64,000 nucleotides of DNA from JANNPJ01 sp965200525 (GTDB taxonomy: Bacteria; Actinomycetota; Actinomycetes; Actinomycetales; Kineosporiaceae), in NCBI GenBank assembly GCA_965200525.1, contig OZ241368.1, forward strand, positions 3,906,001-3,970,000, read 5' to 3'. The translations under genes and the position numbers were made by a program. The notes below the pieces were generated by a model. It was not told the origin of the DNA. It did not search any database and was given only the letters and a program-made list of their open reading frames with translations. Of this stretch, positions 1-8,387 are shown piece by piece (position 1 is the stretch's first letter; each line of letters starts with the position of its first letter).

Positions 1-1
1 G

Positions 2-463
2 ATCGAGCGCTCGACCCGGTTCAACCGGGCACTGACCGTGCTGATGCTCGACATCGATCTCTTCAAGCAGGTCAACGACCAGTTCGGACACGGCTTCGGT
101 GACCTGGTGCTGCGTGAGTTCGCCCACCGGCTGACCTCGTGCGTTCGCGACGTCGACGTGGTGACCCGGTTCGGGGGCGAGGAGTTCGCCATCGTCCTGC
201 CCGAGACCGACGTCGAGGGAGCCGGCCGGGTGGCCGAGCGCATCCTGAACGCGATCCGGGCCCAGCCGTTTCGCCACGGCGAGCAGCAGTGCTCGGTGAC
301 CGTCTCGATCGGGATGGCCTCCTTCCCCGGTCCGGGGCACTCCGGGGCAGAAGTGATCCAAGCGGCGGACGAGGCGCTGTACCAGGCCAAACGGGCCGGA
401 CGGGATCGGTGGAACGTCGTGGAGATTGCCGCCACCCCCTCACCGGTCTCTCAGGCTGGGTAG
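2..463 (+). CDS. GGDEF-domain diguanylate cyclase, 3' part only
   Basis: The gene enters from the left edge, so its N-terminal sensor region is unseen. The visible 153 residues form a GGDEF domain that makes cyclic di-GMP from two GTP. The signature is GGEEF (bases 173–187), an accepted active variant. It is preceded, at the right five-residue spacing, by RDVD, which fits the RxxD inhibitory I-site for product feedback. The DIDLFKQVND and ALYQAKRAGRD blocks are also typical. It ends 9 bases before galU. A second cyclic di-GMP protein lies at 55.7 kb. Confidence 0.9.
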   Translation: MERSTRFNRALTVLMLDIDLFKQVNDQFGHGFGDLVLREFAHRLTSCVRDVDVVTRFGGEEFAIVLPETDVEGAGRVAERILNAIRAQPFRHGEQQCSVTVSIGMASFPGPGHSGAEVIQAADEALYQAKRAGRDRWNVVEIAATPSPVSQAG

Positions 464-472
464 CCTTGCCCA

Positions 473-1459
473 ATGACGGAACCAACGGTGGCCCCTGATC
501 TCGCGGTGCTCGGCGGGGGAGAACCCGGCCCTCGAGTGGTCAAGGCAGTGATTCCCGCAGCCGGCCTGGGCACGCGGTTCCTGCCGGCGACCAAGGCCAC
601 GCCCAAGGAGATGCTGCCGGTCGTCGACCGCCCGGCCATCCAGTACGTGGTCGAGGAGGCCGTGTCGGCCGGCCTGAGCGACGTCCTGATGATCACCGGG
701 CGGAACAAGCGTTCTCTGGAGGACCATTTCGACCGGGCCTGGGAGCTGGAGGCCGCCCTCGAGGCCAAGGGCGACCGGTTCCGGCTGGAGAAGGTCCGCG
801 AGTCCAACGTGCTGGCCGACATCCACTACACCCGTCAGGGCGACCCGCGCGGCCTCGGGCACGCCGTCCTGTGTGCGGTGCATCACGTGGGCAACAACCC
901 GTTCGCCGTCCTGCTCGGCGACGACCTCATCGACGAGCGTGATCCGCTGCTGACCCGCATGATCGGCGTCCAGCGCCAGACCCACGGCAGTGTCGTGGCC
1001 CTGATGGAGGTCCCGCGCAGCCAGGTGCACCTGTACGGGTGCGCGGCCGTGGAGCGGACCGAGCTCGACGACGTCGTCAAGGTCACCGGCATGGTCGAGA
1101 AGCCCGACCCGGAGGACGCCCCGAGCAACCTGGCCGTGATCGGCCGGTACGTGCTCAGCCCGCGGGTGTTCGACGTCCTGCAGGAGACGAAACCGGGCCG
1201 CGGTGGGGAGATCCAACTCACCGACGCCCTGCAGGACCTGGCCCAGAAGCCGAACGAGCCCGGCGGCGGCGTGTACGGGGTGATCTTCTCCGGGCGGCGG
1301 TACGACACCGGCGATCGGCTGGACTATCTCAAGGCCGTGGTACGCCTGGCCACCGACCGGGCCGACCTGGGCCCCGACCTGCGGGCCTGGCTGCGCACCT
1401 TCGTGGCCGACCTGCCGCCGGAGGCCATTGCCCAGGGGACCGACGACCTGAAGGCATAG
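473..1459 (+). CDS. galU: UTP–glucose-1-phosphate uridylyltransferase
   Basis: Makes UDP-glucose from UTP and glucose-1-phosphate for cell-envelope glycans and sugar nucleotides. The 328 residues have the usual family length plus about 20 extra N-terminal residues, as is common in actinobacteria. The nucleotide-binding segment GLGTRFLPATKATPKEMLPV begins near residue 31. It heads a tight co-directional run (galU, glp, moaC, mog, rimJ), with only 8 bases to the next gene. In Mycobacterium tuberculosis the order galU (Rv0993), moeA1 (Rv0994), rimJ (Rv0995), Rv0996 is the same apart from the two Mo-cofactor genes inserted here. Confidence 0.95.
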   Translation: MTEPTVAPDLAVLGGGEPGPRVVKAVIPAAGLGTRFLPATKATPKEMLPVVDRPAIQYVVEEAVSAGLSDVLMITGRNKRSLEDHFDRAWELEAALEAKGDRFRLEKVRESNVLADIHYTRQGDPRGLGHAVLCAVHHVGNNPFAVLLGDDLIDERDPLLTRMIGVQRQTHGSVVALMEVPRSQVHLYGCAAVERTELDDVVKVTGMVEKPDPEDAPSNLAVIGRYVLSPRVFDVLQETKPGRGGEIQLTDALQDLAQKPNEPGGGVYGVIFSGRRYDTGDRLDYLKAVVRLATDRADLGPDLRAWLRTFVADLPPEAIAQGTDDLKA

Positions 1460-1467
1460 TCGTCCCC

Positions 1468-2760
1468 ATGCGCTCCGTCGAAGAACACCTCACTGCCTGC
1501 CTGGCTGCCATCCGTCCCCTGCCGGTGCGGGAGGTGGCGCTGCTGGACGCGCTCGGGTGCGTCCTGGGCGAGGACGTCGTCTCGGCGATCGACATGCCTC
1601 GCTTCGACAACTCGGCCATGGACGGGTACGCCGTGCGGTCCGCCGAGATCGCCGGGGCCGGCAACGAGAACCCGGTCCGGCTGCCGGTTCTCGGCGACAT
1701 CCCGGCCGGTCACGGTGAAGCCGTGGAGGTGGCGCCGGGCACCACGATGCGGATCATGACCGGCGCGCCGATGCCGGCCGGAGCCGATGCCGTCGTCCCG
1801 GTGGAGTGGACCGACGAGGGCACTCAGCAGGTGCTGATCTCCCGGGAGGCCCCGGCCGGCAACTACGTGCGCCGCTCGGGCGAGGACGTGCGCTCCGGGC
1901 AGACCGTCCTGACCGCGGGAACCCGGCTGACCTCGCGGCAGATCGCCCTGCTGGCCGCGGTCGGGCGCGCTGCGGTGATCGTGCACCCCAAGCCTCTGGT
2001 CGTGGTCATGCCCAGCGGCAGTGAGCTCGTGCCTCCGGGAAAACCGCTGGGGCCGGGGCAGATCCACGACTCCAACGGCTACGCCCTGATCGCGGCGGTC
2101 CGCGAGGCCGGCGCCCGGGCCGAGCACGGCGGAGTCATCGATGACGAAGCCGGTGCCGTCACGGCCGCCATGGACGCCGCGGCCCGGCGGGCCGACCTGG
2201 TCATCACCACCGGCGGGGTCAGCGCCGGGGCGTACGACACGGTCAAGGAGGTCCTGCGTGAGCTGGGCACCGTCGCCTTCGAGCGGGTCGCCATGCAGCC
2301 CGGCTCGCCGCAGGGGTTCGGCGCCATCGGCCCGGACGCCACGCCCATCTTCACCCTGCCCGGCAACCCGGTCAGCGCGCTGATCTCGTTCGAGGTGTTC
2401 GTCCGGCCGGCACTGCGCATCCTGGCGGGTGAGCCGGAGCTCACCGCAGAGCCTTCGACCGCCGTGGCCGCGGTGGACTGGCGTTCTCCGGCCGGGCGGC
2501 GTCAGTACGTGCGGGCGGCCATCGATCCGGGGCCTTCGGGCGCCCCCGGTGGTGGCGACGACGACGGCATCACGGTCGGGATCAACCTCGGTGAACCGGA
2601 CGACGACCTGCCCCGGGTGCGGCCGGTCGGCGGCCAGGGCTCACATCTCGTCGCCGACCTGGCCGAGGCCACCTGCCTGGTGATCGTGCCCGAGGACGTT
2701 ACCCAGGTGAGGGCGGGCGACCGGCTCGACTACCGGCGGCTCGACGGCGCCCCGCGGTGA
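1468..2760 (+). CDS. glp: gephyrin-like MoeA-family protein, probable divisome protein Glp
   Basis: 430 residues with the MoeA/gephyrin fold: DNSAMDGYAV near residue 50, MTGAPMPAGADAVVPVE, and a central MoCF domain with TTGGVSAGAYD. The ATG at 1468 follows galU by 8 bases; reading further upstream only overlaps galU. Two features argue against plain molybdenum insertion. The MPT-binding 'KPGKP' of catalytic MoeA reads QPGSP (residues 277–281), and the 'STGDEL' motif reads PSGSEL, so the Asp is Ser185. Actinobacterial paralogs with QPGxPQGFG, encoded next to sepX/glpR, are the divisome protein Glp, which works with the membrane receptor GlpR. The adjacent moaC and mog leave a cofactor role possible. 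Confidence 0.8.
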   Translation: MRSVEEHLTACLAAIRPLPVREVALLDALGCVLGEDVVSAIDMPRFDNSAMDGYAVRSAEIAGAGNENPVRLPVLGDIPAGHGEAVEVAPGTTMRIMTGAPMPAGADAVVPVEWTDEGTQQVLISREAPAGNYVRRSGEDVRSGQTVLTAGTRLTSRQIALLAAVGRAAVIVHPKPLVVVMPSGSELVPPGKPLGPGQIHDSNGYALIAAVREAGARAEHGGVIDDEAGAVTAAMDAAARRADLVITTGGVSAGAYDTVKEVLRELGTVAFERVAMQPGSPQGFGAIGPDATPIFTLPGNPVSALISFEVFVRPALRILAGEPELTAEPSTAVAAVDWRSPAGRRQYVRAAIDPGPSGAPGGGDDDGITVGINLGEPDDDLPRVRPVGGQGSHLVADLAEATCLVIVPEDVTQVRAGDRLDYRRLDGAPR

Positions 2761-3227
2761 GCGAGCGCCTGACCCACCTCAACGAAGCCGGCGCCGCCCG
2801 GATGGTCGACGTCTCGGGCAAGGCCGTCACCACCCGCGAGGCCACCGCCACCGGCCGGGTCCTGTGCTCGGGCGCCGTTATCGACCTGCTGCGCGGGGAC
2901 GGCGTCCCCAAGGGTGACGCGCTCGCCGTCGCCCGGATCGCCGGCATCCAGGCGGCCAAGAAGACCCCGGATCTGGTGCCGCTGGCGCACCCGGTCGCCG
3001 TCCACGCGGTCGAGGTCGACCTGGTGGTGCAGGACGACGGGGTCGACATCCGGGCCACCGTGCGCACCGCCGATCGGACCGGCGTCGAGATGGAGGCTCT
3101 GACCTGCGTCGCGGTCGCCGGTCTGGCCCTGATCGATATGATCAAGGCGGTGGACAAGCGCGCCGAGATCAGCCAGGTGCGGGTGGTGGCCAAGAGCGGT
3201 GGCAGATCGGGAGACTGGCGGCGGTGA
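2757..3227 (+). CDS. moaC: cyclic pyranopterin monophosphate synthase MoaC
   Basis: With MoaA, converts GTP to cyclic pyranopterin monophosphate, the first intermediate of molybdenum cofactor; MoaC catalyses the second half-reaction. The 156 residues match the family length. Recognisable blocks are HLNEAGAARMVDVSGK at the N-terminus, GVPKGDALAVARIAGI, the active-site LVPLAHPVAVHAVEVD, and the C-terminal GVEMEALTCVAVAGLALIDM followed by KAVDK. It starts at a GTG overlapping the preceding stop by 4 bases and ends in a GTGA overlap with the next gene. No moaA is in the window. Confidence 0.95.
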   Translation: MSERLTHLNEAGAARMVDVSGKAVTTREATATGRVLCSGAVIDLLRGDGVPKGDALAVARIAGIQAAKKTPDLVPLAHPVAVHAVEVDLVVQDDGVDIRATVRTADRTGVEMEALTCVAVAGLALIDMIKAVDKRAEISQVRVVAKSGGRSGDWRR

Positions 3228-3796
3228 CGGACGTGAGTGATGGCGCCTCGGGCAACGGCCACTCGATCGGCCGGGCTCTGGTGATCACCGCCTCGAACCG
3301 GGCCGCGGCCGGCGTCTACCCCGATCGGGGCGGCCCGATCCTGGCCCAGGGCCTGCTTGACCTGGGCTTTTCCGTTGACGGGCCGCTGGTCGTCCCGGAC
3401 GGCGATCCGGTCGCCTCGGCCCTGCGGGACGCCGTGACCGGCGGGTACGACGTCGTCCTGACCACGGGTGGGACCGGCCTGTCGCCCACCGACCTGACCC
3501 CCGAGGCCACCCGCGGCGTCCTGGAACGGGAGATCCCCGGCCTGGCCGAGGCGATCCGCTCCAAGGGGACCGGCGCCGGCGTCCCCACCGCTGCCCTGTC
3601 CCGCGGGCTGGCCGGTACGGCCGGGCGGACCCTGATCGTCAATCTGCCCGGTTCGCCCGGAGGCTGCCGCGACGGGCTGAGCGTTCTCGAGGCCGTTCTG
3701 CTGCACGCAGTGGACCAGATCCACGGCGGGGACCATGCTGTGGCTGTGACCTCCAGCCCCGCGCCGCACCCGTCGACGGACGACGTCGATGGGTGA
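3224..3796 (+). CDS. MoaB/Mog-family molybdopterin adenylyltransferase
   Basis: A MoCF-domain protein of 190 residues. Mog-type members adenylate molybdopterin before molybdenum insertion. Visible motifs are ALVITASNRAAAGVYPD, the TTGGTGLSPTDLTPEAT nucleotide/MPT-binding segment (about residue 84), and the closing LIVNLPGSPGGCRDGL. The GTG start overlaps the moaC stop by 4 bases and the 3' end overlaps the acetyltransferase gene by 8 bases. The last 20 residues are variable. MoaB and MogA cannot be separated reliably from sequence alone. Confidence 0.88.
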   Translation: MTDVSDGASGNGHSIGRALVITASNRAAAGVYPDRGGPILAQGLLDLGFSVDGPLVVPDGDPVASALRDAVTGGYDVVLTTGGTGLSPTDLTPEATRGVLEREIPGLAEAIRSKGTGAGVPTAALSRGLAGTAGRTLIVNLPGSPGGCRDGLSVLEAVLLHAVDQIHGGDHAVAVTSSPAPHPSTDDVDG

Positions 3797-4436
3797 TCAC
3801 GGCATCGGCACCGGCTGGCCGATAGAGCTGCGCGACGGGGCCGTCGTGCTGCGCCCCCTGCGCCGCCGCGACGGGCGCACCTGGAACGCCGTCCGCTCGG
3901 CCAACGCCGAGTGGCTCGCCCCCTGGGAGGCGACCCATCCGGAGGGCTCCGGTCGCCCGCTGACCTTCGGCGCGATGGTACGCGGCTTCGACCACGAGGC
4001 CCGGGCCGGGCGCATGATCCCGATGGCGGTCGAGGTCAACGGCAAGCTCGTCGGTCAGGTCACGGTCAGCGGCATCGTCTGGGGGTCGCTGCGCTCGGGG
4101 CAGATCGGCTACTGGGTCGACCGGGGCATCGCCGGCCACGGCGTCATGCCGACGGCCGTGGCGATGATGGTCGACCACTGCTTCTTCGGCCTCGGCATGC
4201 ACCGGCTCGAGGTCAACATCCGGCCCGAGAACACCGCCAGCCTGCGGGTGGTCGAGAAGCTCGGCTTCCGCTCCGAGGGGCTGCGGCGCAACTACCTGCA
4301 CATCGACGGCGCCTGGCGCGACCACGCGACGTTCGCCATCACGCCGGAGGACGTGCCCGGGGGGCTGCTCACCCGCTGGCGGCGGGCCCAACGGGTGCTG
4401 ACCCAGAACGACCGCCTGGCCGGCTGGACCGAGTAG
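3789..4436 (+). CDS. rimJ: RimJ/RimL-type GNAT N-acetyltransferase
   Basis: A 215-residue GNAT protein of the RimJ/RimL type, which acetylates the N-terminus of ribosomal or other proteins with acetyl-CoA. Typical signs are VVLRPLRRRDGRTWNAVR at the start, IGYWVDRGIAGHGVMPTAVAM in the acetyl-CoA region, HRLEVNIRPENTASLRVVEKLGF and a final LHIDGAWRDHATFAI. The gene sits between the glp-like gene and sepX, the place held by rimJ in mycobacteria. A role in modifying a division protein is possible but not shown. Confidence 0.88.
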   Translation: MGDHGIGTGWPIELRDGAVVLRPLRRRDGRTWNAVRSANAEWLAPWEATHPEGSGRPLTFGAMVRGFDHEARAGRMIPMAVEVNGKLVGQVTVSGIVWGSLRSGQIGYWVDRGIAGHGVMPTAVAMMVDHCFFGLGMHRLEVNIRPENTASLRVVEKLGFRSEGLRRNYLHIDGAWRDHATFAITPEDVPGGLLTRWRRAQRVLTQNDRLAGWTE

Positions 4437-4597
4437 CGCAGCCCCGGTCTCCGGCCGAGGAGTCATCCTGAAGCACTCGCTCGCCGGCGACCGGGCGTCA
4501 CGGTGCCGGCGCACGGCGGTCAGAGACTGAGGCCCGCGCTCCGACACGCCGGAACGGTGCGTGATCACCCGAGCCTGGACACGTAGCGTATGTTCTC

Positions 4598-6169
4598 GTG
4601 GAGCCTAGTAGCCTTGTGTTCGTCGCCATCATCGGCGTGTGGGCTGCCTATCTGGTCCCGCACTGGCTGCGCCGGCGCGACGACCTGGCCCAGTCGCGCA
4701 CCGGTGACCGATTCTCCGGTGGTCTGCGCGTCCTGCACCGGCGCTCACGCTCGGTGAAGAGCACCCACCGATCCGGTGACGCCGTGCTCACCTCGCCCCG
4801 GGTCGTCGTCGACGCGGACGGCGAGTTCCTCTACATCCCGGCCGACCGCGCGCTCCAGGCGCGTCTCGACCGGGAGAAGGACGCCGCCGAGGCGGCCCGG
4901 CGCGAGACCGCGGCGGCCGAGAACGGCAAGCCGGCTCTGGCCGAACTGGCCGCGCTGGACGACGACGAGCCGGCTGAACACGACCGGGCCGACACCAACG
5001 ACGTCCCGTTCGTGCCGGGCACCATCATCGCGAGCACGCCGATCGCCGCCGAGGACGTCGCGGCCGAGTCGGCGGTCGCCGCCGTTGTCTTCGTGCCGTC
5101 CGAGCGCTCGAACTCCCGGGACGCCGCCGAGCCGGCGGCCGCCGTGGAGCGCCCACGTCCGGCGGCGCCCTCCGACCCGTCCGAGCGGTCGGTGCACGCG
5201 GCCGCGGTGGAGCGTCCGGTCCCGGCCCGGGTGACGGTCACCGTCGACGCGCGCACGGCCCGCCAGCCCGTCCCGATCGCCGAGCAGGAAGCCGCGGTCG
5301 TCATCGGACGGCCCGCCCGCGAGCACCAGGCGGTCGCGCGTCCGGCCGCGAAGCGCCCCGCGTCCTATCCCGTCGACCGGCGGCGGCAGCCGGTCAAGCC
5401 CGGCCGGGCCTCGTCCGTCCTGGCCGAACTGGAGGAGGCCGAGCTCACTCACGAGTCCAACGAGCCGGTCCTCCTGGTCGACGAGTCCGGTACGCCCGCC
5501 ACGGCCCGCTCCGCCGCTCGGACCACCACTACCACCACCGCCCGGCCGCCGGTGCCGGCCCGCCCGCACGATCTGGAGCCGGCCCGCACCGGAGCCCGGG
5601 TCGCGGCCCGCCGCCGCGCCGTCATCATGGTTCTGCTGTTCGTGGCCTCGCTGGCCTCGTGGGGCGTTGTCGCCGGTACCTCAGTACCGGTGTGGGCCGC
5701 CGTCCCGGCGACCGGGCTGCTGGTGATCCACATGTTCGCCTCCCGTGTCGCCGGCCTGCGCAGCCGCGAAACCCTCATCCTGCTGTCGGCCCAGTTGCAC
5801 GCCGCAGAGGTCGCCCTGGCTCGTGAGCAGCAGCACCCGGTGGCCAAGGCTCGCCCGGCCGAAGCCGTCGCCGAGGCCGTGACCGCCCCCGTCTCGGACC
5901 GCATGACCCGCCGGGCCGCAGCCGTCGGGGCCGAGACCTGGGAGCCCGTCCCGGTCCCGCCACCCACCTACACGCTCAAGCCCGCCGTCCACCGGCCTGA
6001 ACCGGCTCCGCTGCCGGCCGTCGACGTTCCCGCTGCTCAGACCGGCACAGCGACAGCCGCGGTCTCTCGTGGGGCCCTGCCCCGGCGGGCGGCCGACGTG
6101 GAGCGCATCCTGGCCCTGGAGTCTCACCTCGACGAGCTGTTCGAGGAGCGCAAGGCGGTCAACGGCTGA
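4598..6169 (+). CDS. sepX: membrane divisome protein SepX/GlpR
   Basis: 523 residues starting at a GTG. The N-terminus carries a membrane segment (SSLVFVAIIGVWAAYLVPHW) followed directly by RRRDDLAQSRTGDRFSGGLRVLHRR, a hallmark of the SepX/GlpR family. A long Ala/Pro/Arg-rich, disordered cytoplasmic stretch follows (about residues 90–340). Two more hydrophobic segments lie near residues 345–385, then another charged tail. Family members stabilise the Z-ring in Streptomyces (SepX) and act as receptor of the gephyrin-like Glp in Corynebacterium (GlpR). Position downstream of glp and rimJ agrees. It is 161 bases from rimJ and may have its own promoter. Confidence 0.85.
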   Translation: MEPSSLVFVAIIGVWAAYLVPHWLRRRDDLAQSRTGDRFSGGLRVLHRRSRSVKSTHRSGDAVLTSPRVVVDADGEFLYIPADRALQARLDREKDAAEAARRETAAAENGKPALAELAALDDDEPAEHDRADTNDVPFVPGTIIASTPIAAEDVAAESAVAAVVFVPSERSNSRDAAEPAAAVERPRPAAPSDPSERSVHAAAVERPVPARVTVTVDARTARQPVPIAEQEAAVVIGRPAREHQAVARPAAKRPASYPVDRRRQPVKPGRASSVLAELEEAELTHESNEPVLLVDESGTPATARSAARTTTTTTARPPVPARPHDLEPARTGARVAARRRAVIMVLLFVASLASWGVVAGTSVPVWAAVPATGLLVIHMFASRVAGLRSRETLILLSAQLHAAEVALAREQQHPVAKARPAEAVAEAVTAPVSDRMTRRAAAVGAETWEPVPVPPPTYTLKPAVHRPEPAPLPAVDVPAAQTGTATAAVSRGALPRRAADVERILALESHLDELFEERKAVNG

Positions 6170-6227
6170 GGGGTCGGTGTGCCGATTCGGAGCTGACCCG
6201 CCGCCAGTGATAGCGTTTCCGCCTGTT

Positions 6228-6300
6228 GGGGCTGTGGCGCAGCTGGTAGCGCACCTCGTTCGCATCGAGGGGGTCAGGAGTTCGAGTCTCCTCAGCTCCA
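6228..6300 (+). tRNA. tRNA-Ala (anticodon CGC)
   Basis: 73 bases fold into a complete cloverleaf. The acceptor stem GGGGCTG pairs with CAGCTCC and includes the G3:U70 wobble that identifies alanine tRNA. The anticodon stem CCTCG/CGAGG closes the loop TTCGCAT, giving anticodon CGC for codon GCG. The T-arm has TTCGAGT. CCA is not encoded. The gene follows sepX by 58 bases. Confidence 0.97.
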
Positions 6301-6328
6301 CAAGGCAAGGCAGCAACGCAGCAAGTCA

Positions 6329-6365
6329 GAGGCCCTTCCCGGTAGCACCGGGGAGGGCCTCTTTC
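6329..6365 (+). terminator. intrinsic terminator after tRNA-Ala
   Basis: A 15-base-pair stem (6329–6343 with 6347–6361, one G-U pair, loop AGC) is followed by a short T run (6361–6364). It lies 28 bases after the tRNA and should end its transcript. Confidence 0.85.
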
Positions 6366-6410
6366 ATGATCCGTACGGGATCGGTACGTGGATCCCTATC
6401 CCCGGACGCG

Positions 6411-6444
6411 CCGCAGCCCCCGTGGCGGTCCACGGGGGCTGCGG
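6411..6444. terminator. perfect hairpin between tRNA and secreted-protein gene
   Basis: Perfect 15-base-pair inverted repeat (6411–6425 and 6430–6444) with a 4-base loop. It lies just past the stop codon of the leftward gene ending at 6460, so it probably stops that transcript and insulates the two converging units. There is no T run, a common situation in actinobacteria. Confidence 0.65.
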
Positions 6445-6459
6445 TGGTGCGGTGCGAAA

Positions 6460-7068
6460 TCAGGGGTTGAGACGGCCGAGCGGACCGGCTGCGGGGGCGA
6501 AGTTCTTGGTGCTCAGGGCCTGCACGCCGGCGTTGTGCTCCCCGTTGAAGGGGGTCGTGGCGCCCAGGCATCCGGCGGCCGCGGCCTTCTTCGGGGAGTT
6601 GAACCACAGGCCGAGGTGGAACTGGTGCACCGGAGCCGTCGCCGGGTTGCTGGCGGCGTCCCCCCAGTCCTTGACCGGGGCCGGCGCCGACCCCGGGGCG
6701 ACGGTGAAGGTCTCGGAGTTGAAGCGGCCGATGAATTTGCCGGTCGCGACGCCGTGGCGGTTGCTGTGCATGTCGCCCTGATACCAGGACAGACCGAAGG
6801 GCGCGTCGGGCACCTGGTTCACGAAGAGGTCGAAGTCGGTGTGCTTCGGCAGGTGGTGGGCCTTGATCGTCATGATCTCGACCGGCCCCACCGAGTTGAT
6901 CTTCACGGTGGCGTAGGCCTTGGTGAGGCAACCGGCGTTCACGGAGGCGCTCGAACGCACCATCTTGAAGGTGTTGGTCGTGGTGGCGGCATCGGCGGCG
7001 ACGGCCGCGCCGGCGACGAGCGTGAGGGTGCCGGTGAGGGTCAGGGTGGTCTTCAGGATGCGGTTCAT
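6460..7068 (-). CDS. secreted protein of unknown function
   Basis: 202 residues with a classical Sec signal peptide: MNRILKT, a hydrophobic stretch TLTLTGTLTLVAGAAVA, and a probable cleavage after ADA near residue 27. The mature part is Gly/Ala/Pro rich with aromatic strands (FDLFVNQVP, GLSWYQGDMHSN, HQFHLGLWFNS), as in a beta-sandwich. Two cysteines (GCLTK and GCLGA) could form a disulfide. I recognise no enzymatic motif. It is transcribed alone, away from a long untranslated region. Confidence 0.75.
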   Translation of the reverse strand: MNRILKTTLTLTGTLTLVAGAAVAADAATTTNTFKMVRSSASVNAGCLTKAYATVKINSVGPVEIMTIKAHHLPKHTDFDLFVNQVPDAPFGLSWYQGDMHSNRHGVATGKFIGRFNSETFTVAPGSAPAPVKDWGDAASNPATAPVHQFHLGLWFNSPKKAAAAGCLGATTPFNGEHNAGVQALSTKNFAPAAGPLGRLNP

Positions 7069-7736
7069 GGCAGAGTCTCCTCAGGTGACGGTATGGGTGT
7101 CGGACCGCCCGCCGCGACTGGACCCGACCGGATTTGCGGCCCGGATCCCTTGTCGTGCTTGGTATTTGTTGCACTTGATGTTGGTCGCGGTGGGCGTTCA
7201 CCAGAGGTACGTCCCCGCCGGGTGCCGCGGTTCTCGGTATGGAGAAATTTCTTCTCGACCCGTGCCTGCGGCTACCGGAGAGAGGTGATCACGGTCGAAA
7301 GAGAAAGCGGGGAAAACACTTTCGGGTTGCTGGCCTCAGTAAGACCGGCCGACGCCCTCGGCGCTGATCAATGTGACGTCACCGCTGCCAACGGCTTTCA
7401 ATACCAAAACCTCCGGCTGGACGGCGGTGCTCGCGATCGGTGCGGTGGGGAACGGCACGTCGGACCGCGGCACCGGCCCGCAGTGGGCGTCCGTCAGCAT
7501 CCTGGCCGTCAGCAAATCTCGTCCGACGACACCGCCTCGGTGAACGCGATCACCGAGGCCCCGAGCTCAGCCTCCACCGCGACGGTGCGGACGCTTTCGC
7601 GCTCGCTCACGCCTGGTTCGGCTTGAGGTTCTCCTCGATCAGCGGCGTCTCCTGAGGACGGTTCGCCGTGGGCACCCGAAACGGTTCGCGGTCGTCTGAA
7701 GTTTGGTCAAACTGACGAAACCGCGCACATCACCCT
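7069..7736. other. 668-base region without a convincing gene
   Basis: It separates the divergent secreted-protein and sigma-factor genes and must hold both promoters. Short palindromes are AGAAATTTCT (7243–7252) and GTGACGTCAC (7373–7382). A 56-codon frame from GTG 7373 to 7543 has no recognisable product. The patch from 7230 to 7420 is less GC-rich than its surroundings, so part of it may be a decayed gene. Confidence 0.5.
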
Positions 7737-8387
7737 ATGGTGGCCTCTGTGCCTTTCCGGGAAGACAGGGAGCTGGACGACGACGTCCTGGCCCAGTTCC
7801 GCGATCGGAACGTCGATGCGCTGGGGGCCGTCTATGATCGCTACCACCGCGCCGTCTGGTCGGTTGCTCTGCGAACGACCGGTTCGGAGCACCTTGCGCA
7901 GGAAGCCGCCCAGGACACCTTCATGCGGGCCTGGCAGGCGGCCGGGGCCTACGATCCCGCGCGACCACTGGGCCCATGGCTGATGACAATCGCCCGGCGC
8001 ACTTCCCTCGATCTGCTGCGCCGCGAGTTCCGGCCCACTCGTGGTGGGCACGAGCAGGAGCAGGACGCCGTCGTCCAGGCCCCAGGGATCGACGAGGCCT
8101 GGCTGTCCTGGGAGGTCCAGGAGGCCCTGAGCAGGCTCGGGGACGACGAGCGCGAGATCGTGCGGTTGTCGTTCTTCGAGGATCTCACTCAGACCCAGAT
8201 CGCCGAACGCCTCGGCATCCCGCTGGGTACCGTGAAGTCCCGCTCGCACCGAGCGCACCGGCAGCTGGCCGAACTGCTGGCGCACGTCAGGGAGGATGTG
8301 CCGGCCGAGTTGATCCGGGAGCCGCCTCCGCGGCGTACTGCGGGTAGAGCACCCACAGGCCGCACAGTCGAAGGGAGCGAGCGATGA
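7737..8387 (+). CDS. ECF-type RNA polymerase sigma factor
   Basis: 216 residues. Region 2 spans about residues 28–95 (AVYDRYHRAVWSVALR, AQEAAQDTFMRAW, GPWLMTIARRTSLDLLRR). Region 4 spans about 135–190 (LSRLGDDEREIVRLSFFEDLTQTQIAERLGIPLGTVKSR). The layout fits SigK/SigL-like group IV factors. Its stop overlaps the next start (ATGA), and that gene encodes a membrane protein with an RskA-like outer domain, as for a sigma/anti-sigma pair. ATG 7737 is the first start; no strong Shine–Dalgarno is seen. Confidence 0.92.
   Translation: MVASVPFREDRELDDDVLAQFRDRNVDALGAVYDRYHRAVWSVALRTTGSEHLAQEAAQDTFMRAWQAAGAYDPARPLGPWLMTIARRTSLDLLRREFRPTRGGHEQEQDAVVQAPGIDEAWLSWEVQEALSRLGDDEREIVRLSFFEDLTQTQIAERLGIPLGTVKSRSHRAHRQLAELLAHVREDVPAELIREPPPRRTAGRAPTGRTVEGSER

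Noticed and set aside
7373..7543. 56-codon frame from a GTG in the 7.1–7.7 kb gap, starting within the palindrome GTGACGTCAC
   Set aside because: No ribosome site, no recognisable product and no support from context.
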